Notes under the pieces: model-generated
What the model saw: the letters and a program-made list of their open reading frames with translations, nothing else
The model's database searches: none
Told to the model about the DNA's origin: nothing
Origin: Cephalotus follicularis
Lineage: Eukaryota > Streptophyta > Magnoliopsida > Oxalidales > Cephalotaceae
Assembly: GCA_001972305.1 (NCBI GenBank)
Contig: BDDD01001384.1
Span: forward strand, 1-64,000
Direction of reading: 5' to 3'
Length of the DNA: 64,000 nucleotides
Part shown: piece by piece, positions 11,559 through 23,160 of the stretch
Layout of the letters: every line of letters starts with the position of its first letter
How positions within the stretch are numbered: position 1 is the stretch's first letter
Translations under genes and position numbers: made by a program

Positions 11559-14500
11559 TGTTAGATGTAGTGACCCGACAAGTCATTGGATGGGCTATCG
11601 TATTATATCTATCCTTGTATATAAACAATCTTATTCTTTTATATATGACATGTGCTAATTTGTTATGGCAATATCAGTTGTGTTTTAACACTAAATTGAA
11701 GTAGTTTATTATTTACCTGCTTACACTTGTGATGCCCCGATATAAGGTTGGATGCCTAGCATGGAGGCTATGAGATTGGATACCTTATTCCTTATGTCAA
11801 ATTAGTTACAAGTCATAGGTTTACTTTGTGGGCATTAGTGAACCGGATAGACTTACGCGTATGTTTCCTGGTCATGGAATTGGAGGATGGATTCTCTCAC
11901 TACCATCTGTGTTGGACACTAGGGAAAATACGGGGTGCGTGCTGGGAGCATGTACACTGAACTGGACCCGCGTAGGAGACACTGTTTGGATAGTCGCTAT
12001 TCTTATGTTAGTAGTGACTCTTACTTTTTGCGGTTGTGTATAAGTGTTAGTCACTTAGTGAGTTCTCGAAGTCGTCTGATCCTTAGACCTGAGCGACTGC
12101 TCTATATTGTATGGAGACGGTTATGCTTTGATCTCCACCTTACCTAGTTCTTGCGCAGGGCTGTCAATCGGGTGGTCTTTGGGTATGATCGAATCTATAC
12201 GAATATAAGTGAGTGCGCATGTAATACCCTGTCTGTTCGTACACGTTTTACGGACTTTTTTATGTGTTTGCTGTCGGGCTTTTTAATTTGTTTTAAATTT
12301 TAAGTCCGATGCCCTGTGTTTTGGGCCTATGTGATTTGGGCTGTTTGATACCGGCCTAAAATTTTGATATGTTAATGCAATGTGGGTTGGGCTTTTATTT
12401 ATTTTATTATAATCCAACTTATTTTATTAAAACAATTTACTTTTTTTTTTATTTTAAAATTCCTTAATTCCTATTATTTCTTTTATTTTACTTCTTTATT
12501 TCTTTGTTTCTTTTTCTTTCTTTTCTCATTTCTTTCCTTTTCTCCCTCTCTTTCCCGTAATCCTCTCCCTCCCCTCATAAAATTCACACGGTGCAATCTT
12601 CTTTTACCTTTCTTATTCCCTGAAATCCTCTCTTCTTCCTTCTTGGTCAGATTTTTGTCCCTTAGTTTCCTTTCGGAGAGTGACATTGCCATTTTAAATG
12701 TGTCTCTCTTTTCTGAAAAGCCATTATCGAAATCTGCTTGTGGAGTCTGTGTTAATCTGCTGTGGAATCGTTTCATCAAGTTGTTGAGGTAATTTCAATC
12801 CTTTGGTAGTTCTTTTGGGTTGAATTCTTCTAGTTTGATAAGCATAGTTATGTATCTCCTTGTTTTTGGTTCTCTTTGGCTTCCTTTTTGCACAGCCGCG
12901 TGACCAGTAAAATTGTGGTGTTCTTGCTGTGTTTCTGGGTTCTGGATAATCATTGCAGGTTAGTGAATTCACTGTAATGGTTAGTCACTTTGTCTTTGGT
13001 TTTGTTGCTAGTATTCTTAGTGTCTTTTGATTCCTATGTATATATATGTTCTGTCATGGTGTTAGTAAGTCTGTCAGCATGTTTTATACACCTGGACTTG
13101 TCATAATCTGGTTTTAAAAGTCTGCAAGTGATAATGGACAGAAATCTGGACATATATGTATGCACTTGCTAAATGTTTTTCTTGCTTTCTCTTGAAGTTA
13201 AGTCACTGATCATCTTATTCCATATCAATTCTGTGTTTCTATGTCATCTAAATGTCATATGTTTATGTCCGCGTGTCTCTGGTTTAATGTCATTTTCGTT
13301 TAAACCAGTTTCTGCATTAAAATGTCGAGTTTCTACTGTTCTGTCGTCCAGAACAGTCGGCTGTTCTTGTGGACAGTTGGCTGGATTGGATGAGTAGTCA
13401 ACTACCACATGAACACAGTCCACTGTCTTGGGTTGTGTAGTCAACTGGATCTATGTGACAGTCGACTGCCTGCAGTCTGTCTTGGGTAGTCGGCTGGCCC
13501 TTGTGATTAGTTGACTGCCAAGCTTCCACAGTCGGCTGGTGCTCTATAACAGTCAGCTGTTTTGCCCAGAAAAATTTCTGTTTTCAACTGTTTTGCTCCG
13601 TTTGTTCTCCGAATCAATCCGGGTCTTTTCTAAACACTGTAATAAGTCTGTTTAATGTCTCTAATGTTTCTTAGACCTTATATGAATGGTTTTGGGTGTC
13701 TTTTAGATTGTTGTGCTTCAAGGGGAGTTTGATTTAAATCATCTATCCGTAAGTGCTTTTGTGAACGCATAAGGTACGGATTTCTATCGTTCCTTGGCTC
13801 TCTGATTATCGAACTAAAATCAGTTTTATTCTATGTTCTCATTTTATAGACTCGGTTATGTTTTATGATATGTTTTGGAAATAAAGTTGGTTTTGACATT
13901 TTATGAATTTAAATGATCCTGACTTTATTTTTATGCTATGATACGTTATGATATGTTACGAAATGATCATCTCTTTGTTACAAAAAATAAATGAGTTGAT
14001 GTTTTGACTATGAAATGTACATTATGATATCGTTGTGAACGACTTTCAAATATGTTTTGTGGAAGCATATTTATGTGTTTTAAATTGATTTTGATAAATC
14101 GATGTTTTCTAAATGATTGAATACTGAGTATTGTACCCACCTATGGGGCGTACCATAGGCATGTCGTAGGCCTGGCACGGGGACATGGCACTTCCATAGC
14201 GGTGTGATTAGTCTACGGCGTCTCTGAATGTTATGAATAAATCCCATGAGGTGGATTTATGGATCCGCTATGTGATAGAGGCGTATGAATCGATTCTAGT
14301 ATATGATATGTGATATGTGAGAATTGACTTGTGTAGTGCCGTACACTTCAATTCTAGTGGGCATGTGGAATTAGCGCCTCCCTTACCAAATATATGTTAT
14401 GTGATATGTATGTGGCTCAGTATGACTTATGAATCGTGATATGATGTTTTGAAATGTTTCGCAAATGTTTCGAAAGTTATATGCATTTTATGAAAGTACA

Positions 14501-16541
14501 AATGTGACTTTACGAGTGTTTAATTGTTTTTAATTGCTTAAGATTTCTGTTATGAGATTTAATCTTACTGCTTTTAAAATCTATCGTTTACTGTTTTATT
14601 TCTCTGATCCGTACAGAGGTTTGCTCAGCCGCGTTTTTGTTTTCCATACGGCAGGTTATCAAGAGCAGCGGGGGAATGTGTGAATGAGAGATGACCACCT
14701 TATGTTTTGAATCTCTAGGAGTGTGATCCTTATGTGTTTTTATTTTCAGTGGTCATGAACAATAAGATACTTATGTTTTATGTTTTAAATTTGAAACTTG
14801 AATATGTTTTAGGTTTTTTCCAAAAATGCTAAATTGTTAAGTTTTTAAGTTTTCAGTTATGATATGACCGCCACGTTTTTGGCTGATATGTTATGATAGG
14901 TTCTGTATTATGACCTATGACGACTCCCGCCATCCGGGGGTGTTACAGCGCAATAGGGGATTTTCACACCTCAGCGAAGGTGATCGACCCTATTATTGTC
15001 TGATTGTACTTTGGACTTATGAAATCCTTGGCCAAGGTTGAAGTAGATTGGAAATTAGATTTCTAGAGAATTTGCTAAAGGTCCTAGTAATAATCAGATA
15101 TTTTAGATATTGAGGTATTATCTAGGGTTGACACGTATCCTTACTCTAGACCTCAATCGGGGCCAAGTATGACTAGGGAATATTGTACACGTGAACCGAT
15201 GATTTAGAAAGTCTTGCGTTACGGTGGTGTATAATAAATTATGGGAAATTTAATTAGGTTAATTTTTCCATATGGATAATATTAGATATTATTCAGAGAG
15301 CATTTAAATTGGTCTAGGACTATTTAGAATGGCTAAGCTTGACCCTATGGGTGTTTCGGTAATTTATGAACACCTCCGATTTTAACCAAGATTTTATAGG
15401 GTCCCTGCCCAATAATGATTAGTTCTTTAATATGTTTGACATATTAACTCTTGGTGTAATTTTATCAAATATCGGTTAAGTGGATTTTGCATCTTGTGGA
15501 AACACATTTGCTTGATCTTACTTAATCAATATTAGAAGGGATAATATAAGTTGGACTTATGCTAATTTTGCATGACCAGCCAATCAAAGCGTCGATGCCT
15601 TCTAGGAAAGTGTTGACGCATTTCATTAGTCTAAACGTCGACGCCTTCTGGGAAGCATTGACCATTATCGCATGTATAGGCGTTGATTCTTTTAGAAAGA
15701 CGTCGACATTTAGTGCATTATTGGTATAAGCGTCGACGCTTTCTTCGAAGGCGTCGATGCTTTGTGCACGACATGCAGACCAGTTAATGGGTACACATCG
15801 TGGGGCACGTTTTCACTTCCTCTCTAACCATTTTCTCCTATCCTAGCATGATGGCTAAACGTGGGAATCATGTTTTCATGATTCCAAAGAGATACGAGCA
15901 TGATCTTCACTAATGGGATAGTGGGAAAGTGGGTTTTGTGGCTGATATAATGTGCAAGTGAGAGAGAGGTTTTCTGCTGAAAAATTTGAGAATGTGTTTT
16001 GCTGGGCAAAAATGTGAAAGGCTTCTCTGTTCTCTTTGTGTGATTCCTTCTGAGATTAATACACAAAGATTTTAGTTTATCTAGGGTGGATTGATATTGA
16101 CGATCCTTGTCAACAACAATGCATCCTTCATAGGCATTGTGAGAGAGAGTGAGTGTTTGCATTGCCTATTGCATAAATTGTTGGGCAGTTGCTGTTCTTC
16201 TTTGAAGCAACAGGACAAGGGACAATTTGAAGGATATAGAGGGAGTGTACCCAAGCGTGCATCGGCAAAGAAAGAAGGAGCCTACACCCGTTGGTATATA
16301 CTCCTTATATCCCTCTCTTGTTGCCATGCTTATGTGTCACCATTGCATGCCATTGGTGACATCAATCCAACTATAGAGATGATGTGGTGATCCTTGTGTG
16401 TTAAGCATTTGTTGAATGGACTTATTATGCTTGGTTTAGGGTGTTTATTCCACTGCCATTTTGTTATTAAAAAGTTTTGTTTTGCACCCTATACACCTAA
16501 GTCCATTTTTGGGCCCCGGAGACGTTCTACCATTTCCATCA
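11559..16541 (+). repeat. 5' LTR of copia C (2250 bp plus an inserted solo LTR)
   Basis: It starts TGTTAGATGTAGTGACCCGA and ends TTTCCATCA just before the primer binding site. A 2728-bp solo LTR is inserted at 12220. The remainder aligns end to end with the 3' LTR at 40176-42424 and with the solo LTR at 33065-35207. A GTCGAC/GTCGATG motif array lies at 15598-15764 and includes the perfect 14-bp palindrome AAGCGTCGACGCTT at 15728. Confidence 0.9.
12220..14947 (+). mobile_element. Gypsy-type solo LTR, 2728 bp, TSD GCGCA
   Basis: It begins TGTAATACCCTG and ends GGGGGTGTTACA. The flanks are GCGCA (12215-12219) and GCGCA (14948-14952), a perfect 5-bp duplication. It is the forward-oriented relative of the solo LTR at 7542-10488 and about 220 bp shorter. 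A C/T-rich stretch lies at 12430-12620, and a CAGTCGGCTG-type array at 13352-13562. It contains no gag or pol. Confidence 0.9.
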
Positions 16542-16542
16542 G

Positions 16543-16556
16543 TGGTATCAGAGAGA
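16543..16556 (+). other. Primer binding site of copia C
   Basis: TGGTATCAGAGAGA follows the LTR end by one base. It matches the initiator-Met tRNA 3' end (TGGTATCAGAGC) for the first eleven bases. Confidence 0.85.
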
Positions 16557-18253
16557 CCCACATCATCCTTAGTTGAATTATATGTCTTGAATGATAGACT
16601 GATTGAAGGTTTAATTATGGATGTGTTTGTATGGTTAAATGTAATTTTCAAAGTACCTTAGTGTTATATTGTATGAAATTGGATTTCATTGTGAAATTGT
16701 CCTGGGGATTTTGTTACAATGTGTTTAGAATTATGTTTAGAACATGCATAGTACTGTTTGGATTGGCAGAAATGGAATGCCAAAGTCTAAAACATTGTTT
16801 TCTGCTATTTTGCGCTTTGCAGAACTTGTGCAGCTAACTTAAGCGTCGACACTTTTCCGTTACGCGTCGACGCTTATATCGCAGTTTTGGTAAGCGTCAA
16901 TGTATCTGTATGGCGTCGATGCTTATTTGAATTTTTCATGTGTTAATGTTGGACGTTAAGCATCGACGTTTTTCTTCAGGCGTCAACGCTTTCATTATTA
17001 AAAAAATTTCTGTTTTTATTAAAATTGGGATTTTGCATTACAGCACTTAGAAAATTAAAAATCATTGCTTGATTTAGTGGCAGTTTGACCAATTAACAAT
17101 CCTCAAATTAAATTTTGTAATTGGTTATTATTTATGGCATTTGTTATTTTATGTTTATTTATATTGGATATAGATTTTAAGTCTTATGCATAATGGATGG
17201 CCTAGAAGGACATTGACCTAGTTTATGGTTTTTCTTGTGTGGATGGATTTATTTGTTTATTATCTTTAATGGTCTGTAATAAGGTGCCTGCGTGCACCAT
17301 TTATTTTTCCTGCTTATGTAAATTCTCCTTGTAATTTTAATGTACTTTTACTTTCAAAATGTAAAATTCCTTTTGTAAATGAAGATCTTGCAAGGAGAGA
17401 TGGAGGAGAGGAGAAATGGAGTACGAGACTATTGAAGGCCATGTGTGCATGGTGTTTGTTCTAATAGATAAATTTATTCTTTACACCTAGGAAGACCTAG
17501 TACTGACTTTGGGCTCAAGTCACTACTTATAATGTCCTTGCCAATCCATTGATATATTTTAGAAATATATCCAAGGTACATAAGATACCCGTCATGCATG
17601 CTATGCCGTAAATTAATTGGAATATGCAAGCACTGAATTAATTAATGGCTCGGTAATTAAAATGTGAGACCACAAATTCCCTCAACTTAATAATAAGTCT
17701 GAACGTAGGAATCCATGGAGTGGTTCCCCATGACCTTCCACAATTTTTGTTGAGTGGTGTTCCTGAGTTGTTGGTTTGTCATGCCTTAGATGAGGCTGAT
17801 AACTTTGGGATACTATGTCAACGTCGGTGTTGGGCACGTTTTAGCACTTGGACACGCCTACGTGCGGGTGTTAAAACTAGTGCATTCCAATGAAAATTAT
17901 GGGTGTTTGATTTATCAAGATTCTAATGGTTTGTCATGCCCTAGCTAAGGCCATATTGAATCTAAGGCCGAATTTTATGATTGGATCTTGTATTGGATGC
18001 AAATTGGCAAGAAAGCCTACCCATTGGATATATTATGGTTTGTCATGCCCTCGCTGAGGCTATAATATGATTGCGATGGATTCCAATCCCCACTAGGAAG
18101 TTGGACTTCTCGAGTTCCATATGGGGGTATGGGATATGATTAGAATAGTGGGAGGAACCATAAGCACTAAAGACTAAGTTTTATGGTTGTCATATTTTTA
18201 AAATTGGAATAAATGCTAACTCATGTTTATATTTCTTTATCTAGGTTACTAGT
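16557..18253 (+). other. Leader of copia C, non-coding
   Basis: I see no gene here. A GCGTCGACGC-type array lies at 16842-16992. Three copies of a GGTTTGTCATGCC(CT)AG..GAGGC motif occur at about 17775, 17930 and 18042, and one degraded copy in element B at 4409. The region ends at the gag ATG (18254). Confidence 0.7.
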
Positions 18254-18484
18254 ATGGCTTCATCAAATGCAATGTCCCGTATACTTGAGACAAACAAACT
18301 TTAGGGGCCCAACTTCAACGATTGGCATCAAAACCTCAAGATCATCCTTAGGGCCAATAAAATGGCCTATGTGATGACTGGGGGGCCTCCTTCACCGGTG
18401 AAGATCCTACGCCCAAAGAGAGTGAGCGACTAGCCAAGTGGCTAGAGGATGATGAGTAGGCTAGATGTCTTGCCCTCCTTGGGA
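18254..18484 (+). pseudogene. Copia C gag, 5' part
   Basis: It starts at ATG 18254 with MASSNAMSRILETNKL, followed by a TAG in place of a sense codon, then FNDWHQNLKIIL, the usual W-containing start of copia gag. A frameshift near 18400 and a TAG near 18455 follow. The reading is cut at 18484 by element D and resumes at 36345, where ..LALLGM joins TPEL. Confidence 0.8.
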
Positions 18485-18494
18485 TGTTACACCC

Positions 18495-19102
18495 TGAAAT
18501 AAAACACTCTTGCAATATACAAGAGGGGGGGTGAATTGAATATTGAGGAATATGCGGAAATTTAAAAACTTTAAATGTAAATAGATAAGGAAAGAAAAAC
18601 TTCTCCGAAATTTAGAGTGGTTCGGCTAACTCTTGCCTATCGATGTCTTCCATGTAGTCGATGCTTTTTCTGGGTATCAAGAAAATGTCGTCGATCTCTA
18701 AACAAAGACGTCGATGTCTTTCTCTTTGACGTCGATGTCTTTCTCTGAGGATCGATGTCTTTGGGTGCATTTTTGGGACAGTAGCTTCTGTCTTGAAAAT
18801 GACTGAATGCGTCGATGTTTTCCTGGAAGTAGTCGATGTCTTCTTGAATGTAGTCGACGTCTTCTGGAAGTGGTCGACTTATTTTAGTACGGACGTCGAT
18901 CTCTATACTGGGAGGTAGATGCTTTCCTTGCAGTTAATTCTGTTATAAAAGGAGTCGATGCTTTAGGAAAGGAGTCGACTTCTTTTTCTGCAGATGGCAT
19001 TTAGACTTTGATATTCAACTTGTAATTCCTTGCACATTAATCAACTTAGTTAGATGCAAATATGTTATCATCAAAACAAGGATTGAGACTTAAACGTCAA
19101 CA
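18495..19102 (-). mobile_element. Sirevirus-type solo LTR, 608 bp, TSD CACCC
   Basis: On the minus strand it begins TGTTGACGTTTAAG, contains TTTTGATGATAA like the LTR at 3650, and near its end has the TTCACCCCCCCTCT block. The flanks are CACCC (18490-18494) and CACCC (19103-19107). Removing it restores a continuous start for the D LTR. It contains GTCGATGTCTT-type repeats at 18640-18985. Confidence 0.9.
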
Positions 19103-21357
19103 CACCCCGTGTCACATTTATTTTTGTCTGGTGTGCAAGGACACGTATTTGTTATTATGTCATTTTGGTATATATATATTTAAAAAAATTGAAAAATGAA
19201 GACACCCGGTGTTTCTAGAAGAAACGCCATGTGCCTTAGTAAAAATAGAAATGCACGCGCCCATGCCAGTGAGAATGACAGAGAGATGAGAGAACGAGAG
19301 AGAGAGACGCAGAGAACGGGATAGAGACGCCGGGCGAGGCGTCGGAGACCGGGAAAGACGATGACGACGTCGCCTCCACAGCCATGTATCCTTCTCTTCC
19401 TCCTTCCTCTTTTTCGCTCTTCTTTTTCTCTTCCTTTCCACACCAAATGGTCACTGTCGTTGCTTCCCCGCCGTCGATAGCGTCGCGGGTAGGGCTGGTA
19501 TTTATCGTGGGGATCACCTACACCCATTTTGACGGTGGCTGAGGCATTATTTGGCTGAAATGAACCGGATTTTAGCCATTGAGTCAACTCAACGGGTTGA
19601 CTTGCTGCCAGCTCTGTTGCCATGTTTGGCGCCGAGTCCCGACGAGTTTCGGCCACCAATGAGTGACATAGAGGTTGTGGAGTCCAGTGGTGGCGTAACT
19701 GGAGCAATGGAGACATAGCCAGAGCTCCGGCGAGGCGACAGACGCCGATTCTGACAAGAGTCTCGGGCAAGCTGTTGCGGTGTTTCTGTGATGCAGCCGG
19801 ACCCTCGGTGTGTTGGCCGGAATTCGGCTGGAGCTCCGATGACGACAATATTTTGTTTTCCTGTGCGTAGGTTTTAACGTATACGTGTTGCATATGCAAT
19901 AATGTGATGAAAATAACCAAGGATATGAGGGTTTCCAATTGAAGGTGATCTCGATTTTCCGAAGGAAATTCTTTAGCCGATTCAAAGCTTCAAGAGGTTA
20001 GTTGAGGTATAGTAAAAATTGAGAAACATGAATAATTTGCTAGACTTAAGAGTGTAAAGCATATAGATTAATAGAACCATTTTCTTGCATAATGCATTTC
20101 GGCAAGGATAAGTGACATAGATTATAAATGTGGTTTAACAGGATTATTGATGTGATGGATCATGAGTTACAAAATTAGATAATTGAGTAAAGATTATGAT
20201 TGAGAGAAAAATCGAGTAAAGGTGGCGTGTGGAGGTATATGACATTTCATACATGCATTGTATGCATCCTATGTGATTAGGCATAGAAAGTGGTATTAAT
20301 GAGACTTTAACACGATGGTTTTGTAGACGGGGATTCTATATCTGATCCGAACCAACGAGGGGATAGTCCGTGGTAGTTGACGGCGGTAAACTTGTGAGTA
20401 GAACATCTCCTTCCTTACTTTATCTTATTTGTTCTTGATATTCCTTGATGATGGATATTGCTTCTATTGTGATTTTTAAATGCCATAGCTTGTCGATTCA
20501 TATGATTTGTTGATAGCCCATTTGTCGATTCTGAATTGTTGATATCCTATATTGTTGATTCCTAAGCTTGTTGATAGCCCTTGTGGTTGGTTTCCATCAT
20601 TGTTTATTCGGAATCCTTTATTGGGCATTCTAGATTGAAACCCTATATTGCCATGAGATAGTTGTGATCGTATATTCACCCAGTCTTTTGCTATTGTATC
20701 CACATGGCCCTTGCTGTTATCTATCGGTTTGGCTCTTACGGAGATGTATTTTGTTTTGTTGCTATTGCTATTATATTCTTTCCATCTTCGTATTGTTATG
20801 GTTGAATTTTATTGTTGGTACCGTTGAGTAATTCGAATCTTGTGCTAGAAATTGTTGTTATGTGGTTATGTGTCTTTGTGCATTTTCGTTGTGAATAGGA
20901 CATTCCTTTTCTCTATTCCTTAGTTAAGAGTCCTGTTGTTTGCATACGTGCCCTGTGTTCTTGTGATATGTAATATTGGTCAGGATTTGTATTTCATTTG
21001 TCTTTTGTTGATATATTCATTGGATTGTGATATGATTTTCGAGCGGGTGTATGCTCGATGATCTGGGTGACTTGGTCACCTTCTCACACTTGTGATATTG
21101 TGACTTGTTATGTTGTTATACTATGTCATATTCTGATGCTGGTTACCTAGATTATGTATATGTATTATCGGTCAATGGTGAGAGGACGTTCGACGATCAA
21201 CTCTCCTTAGCATGCCCATTGGTCTATGATGGGGTGTTATGTGGGAACTGCCCCCGGGTTCCATAACTGGATCTGCGGCATACTATTGTCTATGATGGTA
21301 TGCTGAGTGTGAGTGCAGTAGACACTCCGTCCCTCATCCATTTGACCGTGTTGACTA

Positions 21358-21733
21358 TGTGATTCTGACGAGGGTAGATCCGTGAAATAACGACGTCCCC
21401 TCGATCGATGTTGTCATATATGTGATTCCGACTAGGGTAGATCCGTGTGGTACACGACGTCCCCTCGGTCGAGGTTCAGATATGTGGTTCCGACGAGGGT
21501 AGATCCATGAAATAACGACATCCCCCTGGTCGATGTTGTGATATATGTTATTCCGACGAGGGTAGATCCATGTGGTACACAACGTCCCCTCGATCGAGGT
21601 TCAGATATGTGGTTTCGACGAGGGCAGATCCATGAAATAACAACGTCCCCTCGGTCAATGTAGTGATATATGTGATTCCGACGAGGGCAGATCCGTGTTG
21701 TACACGACGTCCCCTCAGTCGAGGTTTATATAT
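21358..21733 (+). repeat. Alternating A-B tandem array in D 5' LTR
   Basis: Six units of about 62-63 bp alternate between two types. Type A contains GTGAAATAACGACGTCCCCT and type B contains GTGTGGTACACGACGTCCCC. Both share TTCCGACGAGGGTAGATCC. The order is A-B-A-B-A-B. The minus-strand frames across it arise from the repeat and are not taken as genes. Confidence 0.9.
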
Positions 21734-23147
21734 GTATATTATTGTTCCAGCGGTTGTATTATGACGCCATGGGATTTGGCGCTGATATGATACTACGCCA
21801 TGTGATTTGGCGGCAGGTATGAGACAGTGATATGATTGGTACCACCATCCTCTTATATTTATATGTTTTCTTGGGCACATATTACATTCTTGATATTGAT
21901 ATTGTCTTGATCGTATCTTTAATATTTGAAATCCAGATATTTGATATTATTGTGACTCTCGTGTATTTGATTGGTGTCTTGAGTATGACATTTGTTCAGT
22001 GGACTTCCTTGTTGAGTCACTGATTATTTCATTGGAGTCGTGCATTATGCTTTTAATGATTGTTGATCATATCAGTAATTCTGGATATTTTATTGTACCC
22101 GTGAGTCTTGAGCCTTGAGTTTGCTCAGCGGAACATTTATTGTTGACTTCCGAGTTTCATTTATGGAGCCTTGTTATATGTTCATAATTGTGGAATTGAT
22201 TGTCGAGTATTGACTTGATCATTGAGCTTATTCTATGGATTCATATGTTAATTGTATTGTTGAGTTCAAGCGTTTCTTTTATGTATCGAGATCTCTTTCC
22301 CATATTTCTTTTATACTTGTAATTCTTATTTACATCATGGACTTCATTTGTATTTTGGATTTCGTTTACACGCCGAGAATGTTGGTATCCCTTTGTGATC
22401 TCGATATCCTTTGTGGAACCTGTTTTCTTATGGATCTTGATTTCTTTTGTGATCCTTAATTTCATTTCTTGCCATGGATTTACATTGTACTCTACTTTGA
22501 GTTTGTATTGTTTCTCCTTTTATTTGATATATAGTTATGGGAGATGTATTCTTTTGTTTCTACTCACTTAGTCATTTGGACTAACCCTCTCCTTTTTCTT
22601 TCCCCCTTCCAGATAGAGGCAGGATGATTGCTAAGTCTGTTTCAGTACATGATGGACCACGAAGGCAAGGCATGCTACCAGGGTTTCAACACATGCATAT
22701 TATCGCGACATCAGCATTTAAATTATGCATTTTTATATGAATGTTTTCTTTACGATTTTGCTATTGAAGGGCCAAGCCCTATATATTTGCTTTGCATGCT
22801 TTGATAAAATGGTTGAGGCTGAGCCCAATCCATGCAAGTTATTAGTTTAAACTGTGGTTTTTCTGAGGGCTGAGCCCATTAAAAATCAACTGATTTCTCT
22901 TTCGGGAGTGTAGATATAAAATGTGTTTTTCTTTACAGGAGGCATAGTCCAATAAATAGATACTACATGCCCGATTTTCGTAAAATTTTAAGAGTTAGAA
23001 AAATTTTCAAGGTTTTAAGAAAAGTTCAAGTTTAAAGTGAGTTTTATAAAAACCATGTGGTGACTTCCGAAAGGAAGTTGTCATGTGGAATGTCATATCC
23101 GTTCTCGGTAGGATGTCAGTTGTTGTCGGGAACGGGTGTGACAGTTT

Positions 23148-23160
23148 TGGTATCAGAGCC
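23148..23160 (+). other. Primer binding site of gypsy D
   Basis: TGGTATCAGAGCC lies four bases after the LTR end. It matches initiator-Met tRNA. Confidence 0.9.

Larger units (their letters stand above)
18485..23143 (+). repeat. 5' LTR of gypsy D
   Basis: It starts TGTTACACCC, is interrupted after ten bases by a reverse Sirevirus-type solo LTR, continues CGTGTCACATT at 19108 and ends GGGTGTGACA. It includes a GC-rich module at about 19300-19830 with TGAGTCAACTCA palindromes, and an alternating tandem array at 21358-21733. The long minus-strand frame across 19180-19938 is most likely fortuitous. Confidence 0.88.

Noticed and set aside
12483..12779. Minus-strand K/R/E-rich frame
   Set aside because: It is the complement of a pyrimidine-rich LTR stretch, which gives a low-complexity charged peptide.
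15598..16992. CRISPR-like reading of the regularly spaced GTCGAC repeats
   Set aside because: Units vary in length and sequence, there are no cas genes, and the setting is plant LTR DNA.
19180..19938. Minus-strand frame of about 250 codons in the D 5' LTR, with a similar one at 25515-26363 in the 3' LTR
   Set aside because: The two frames are similar only because the LTRs are copies. The GC-rich LTR module lacks antisense stops, a small insertion near 26230 shifts the frame between copies, and no protein motif was seen.
21355..21880. Minus-strand frames with repeated IYPRRN or GSALVGITY motifs, also at 32287-32771
   Set aside because: They are the translated A-B tandem array, and the repeat unit explains the periodic peptide.
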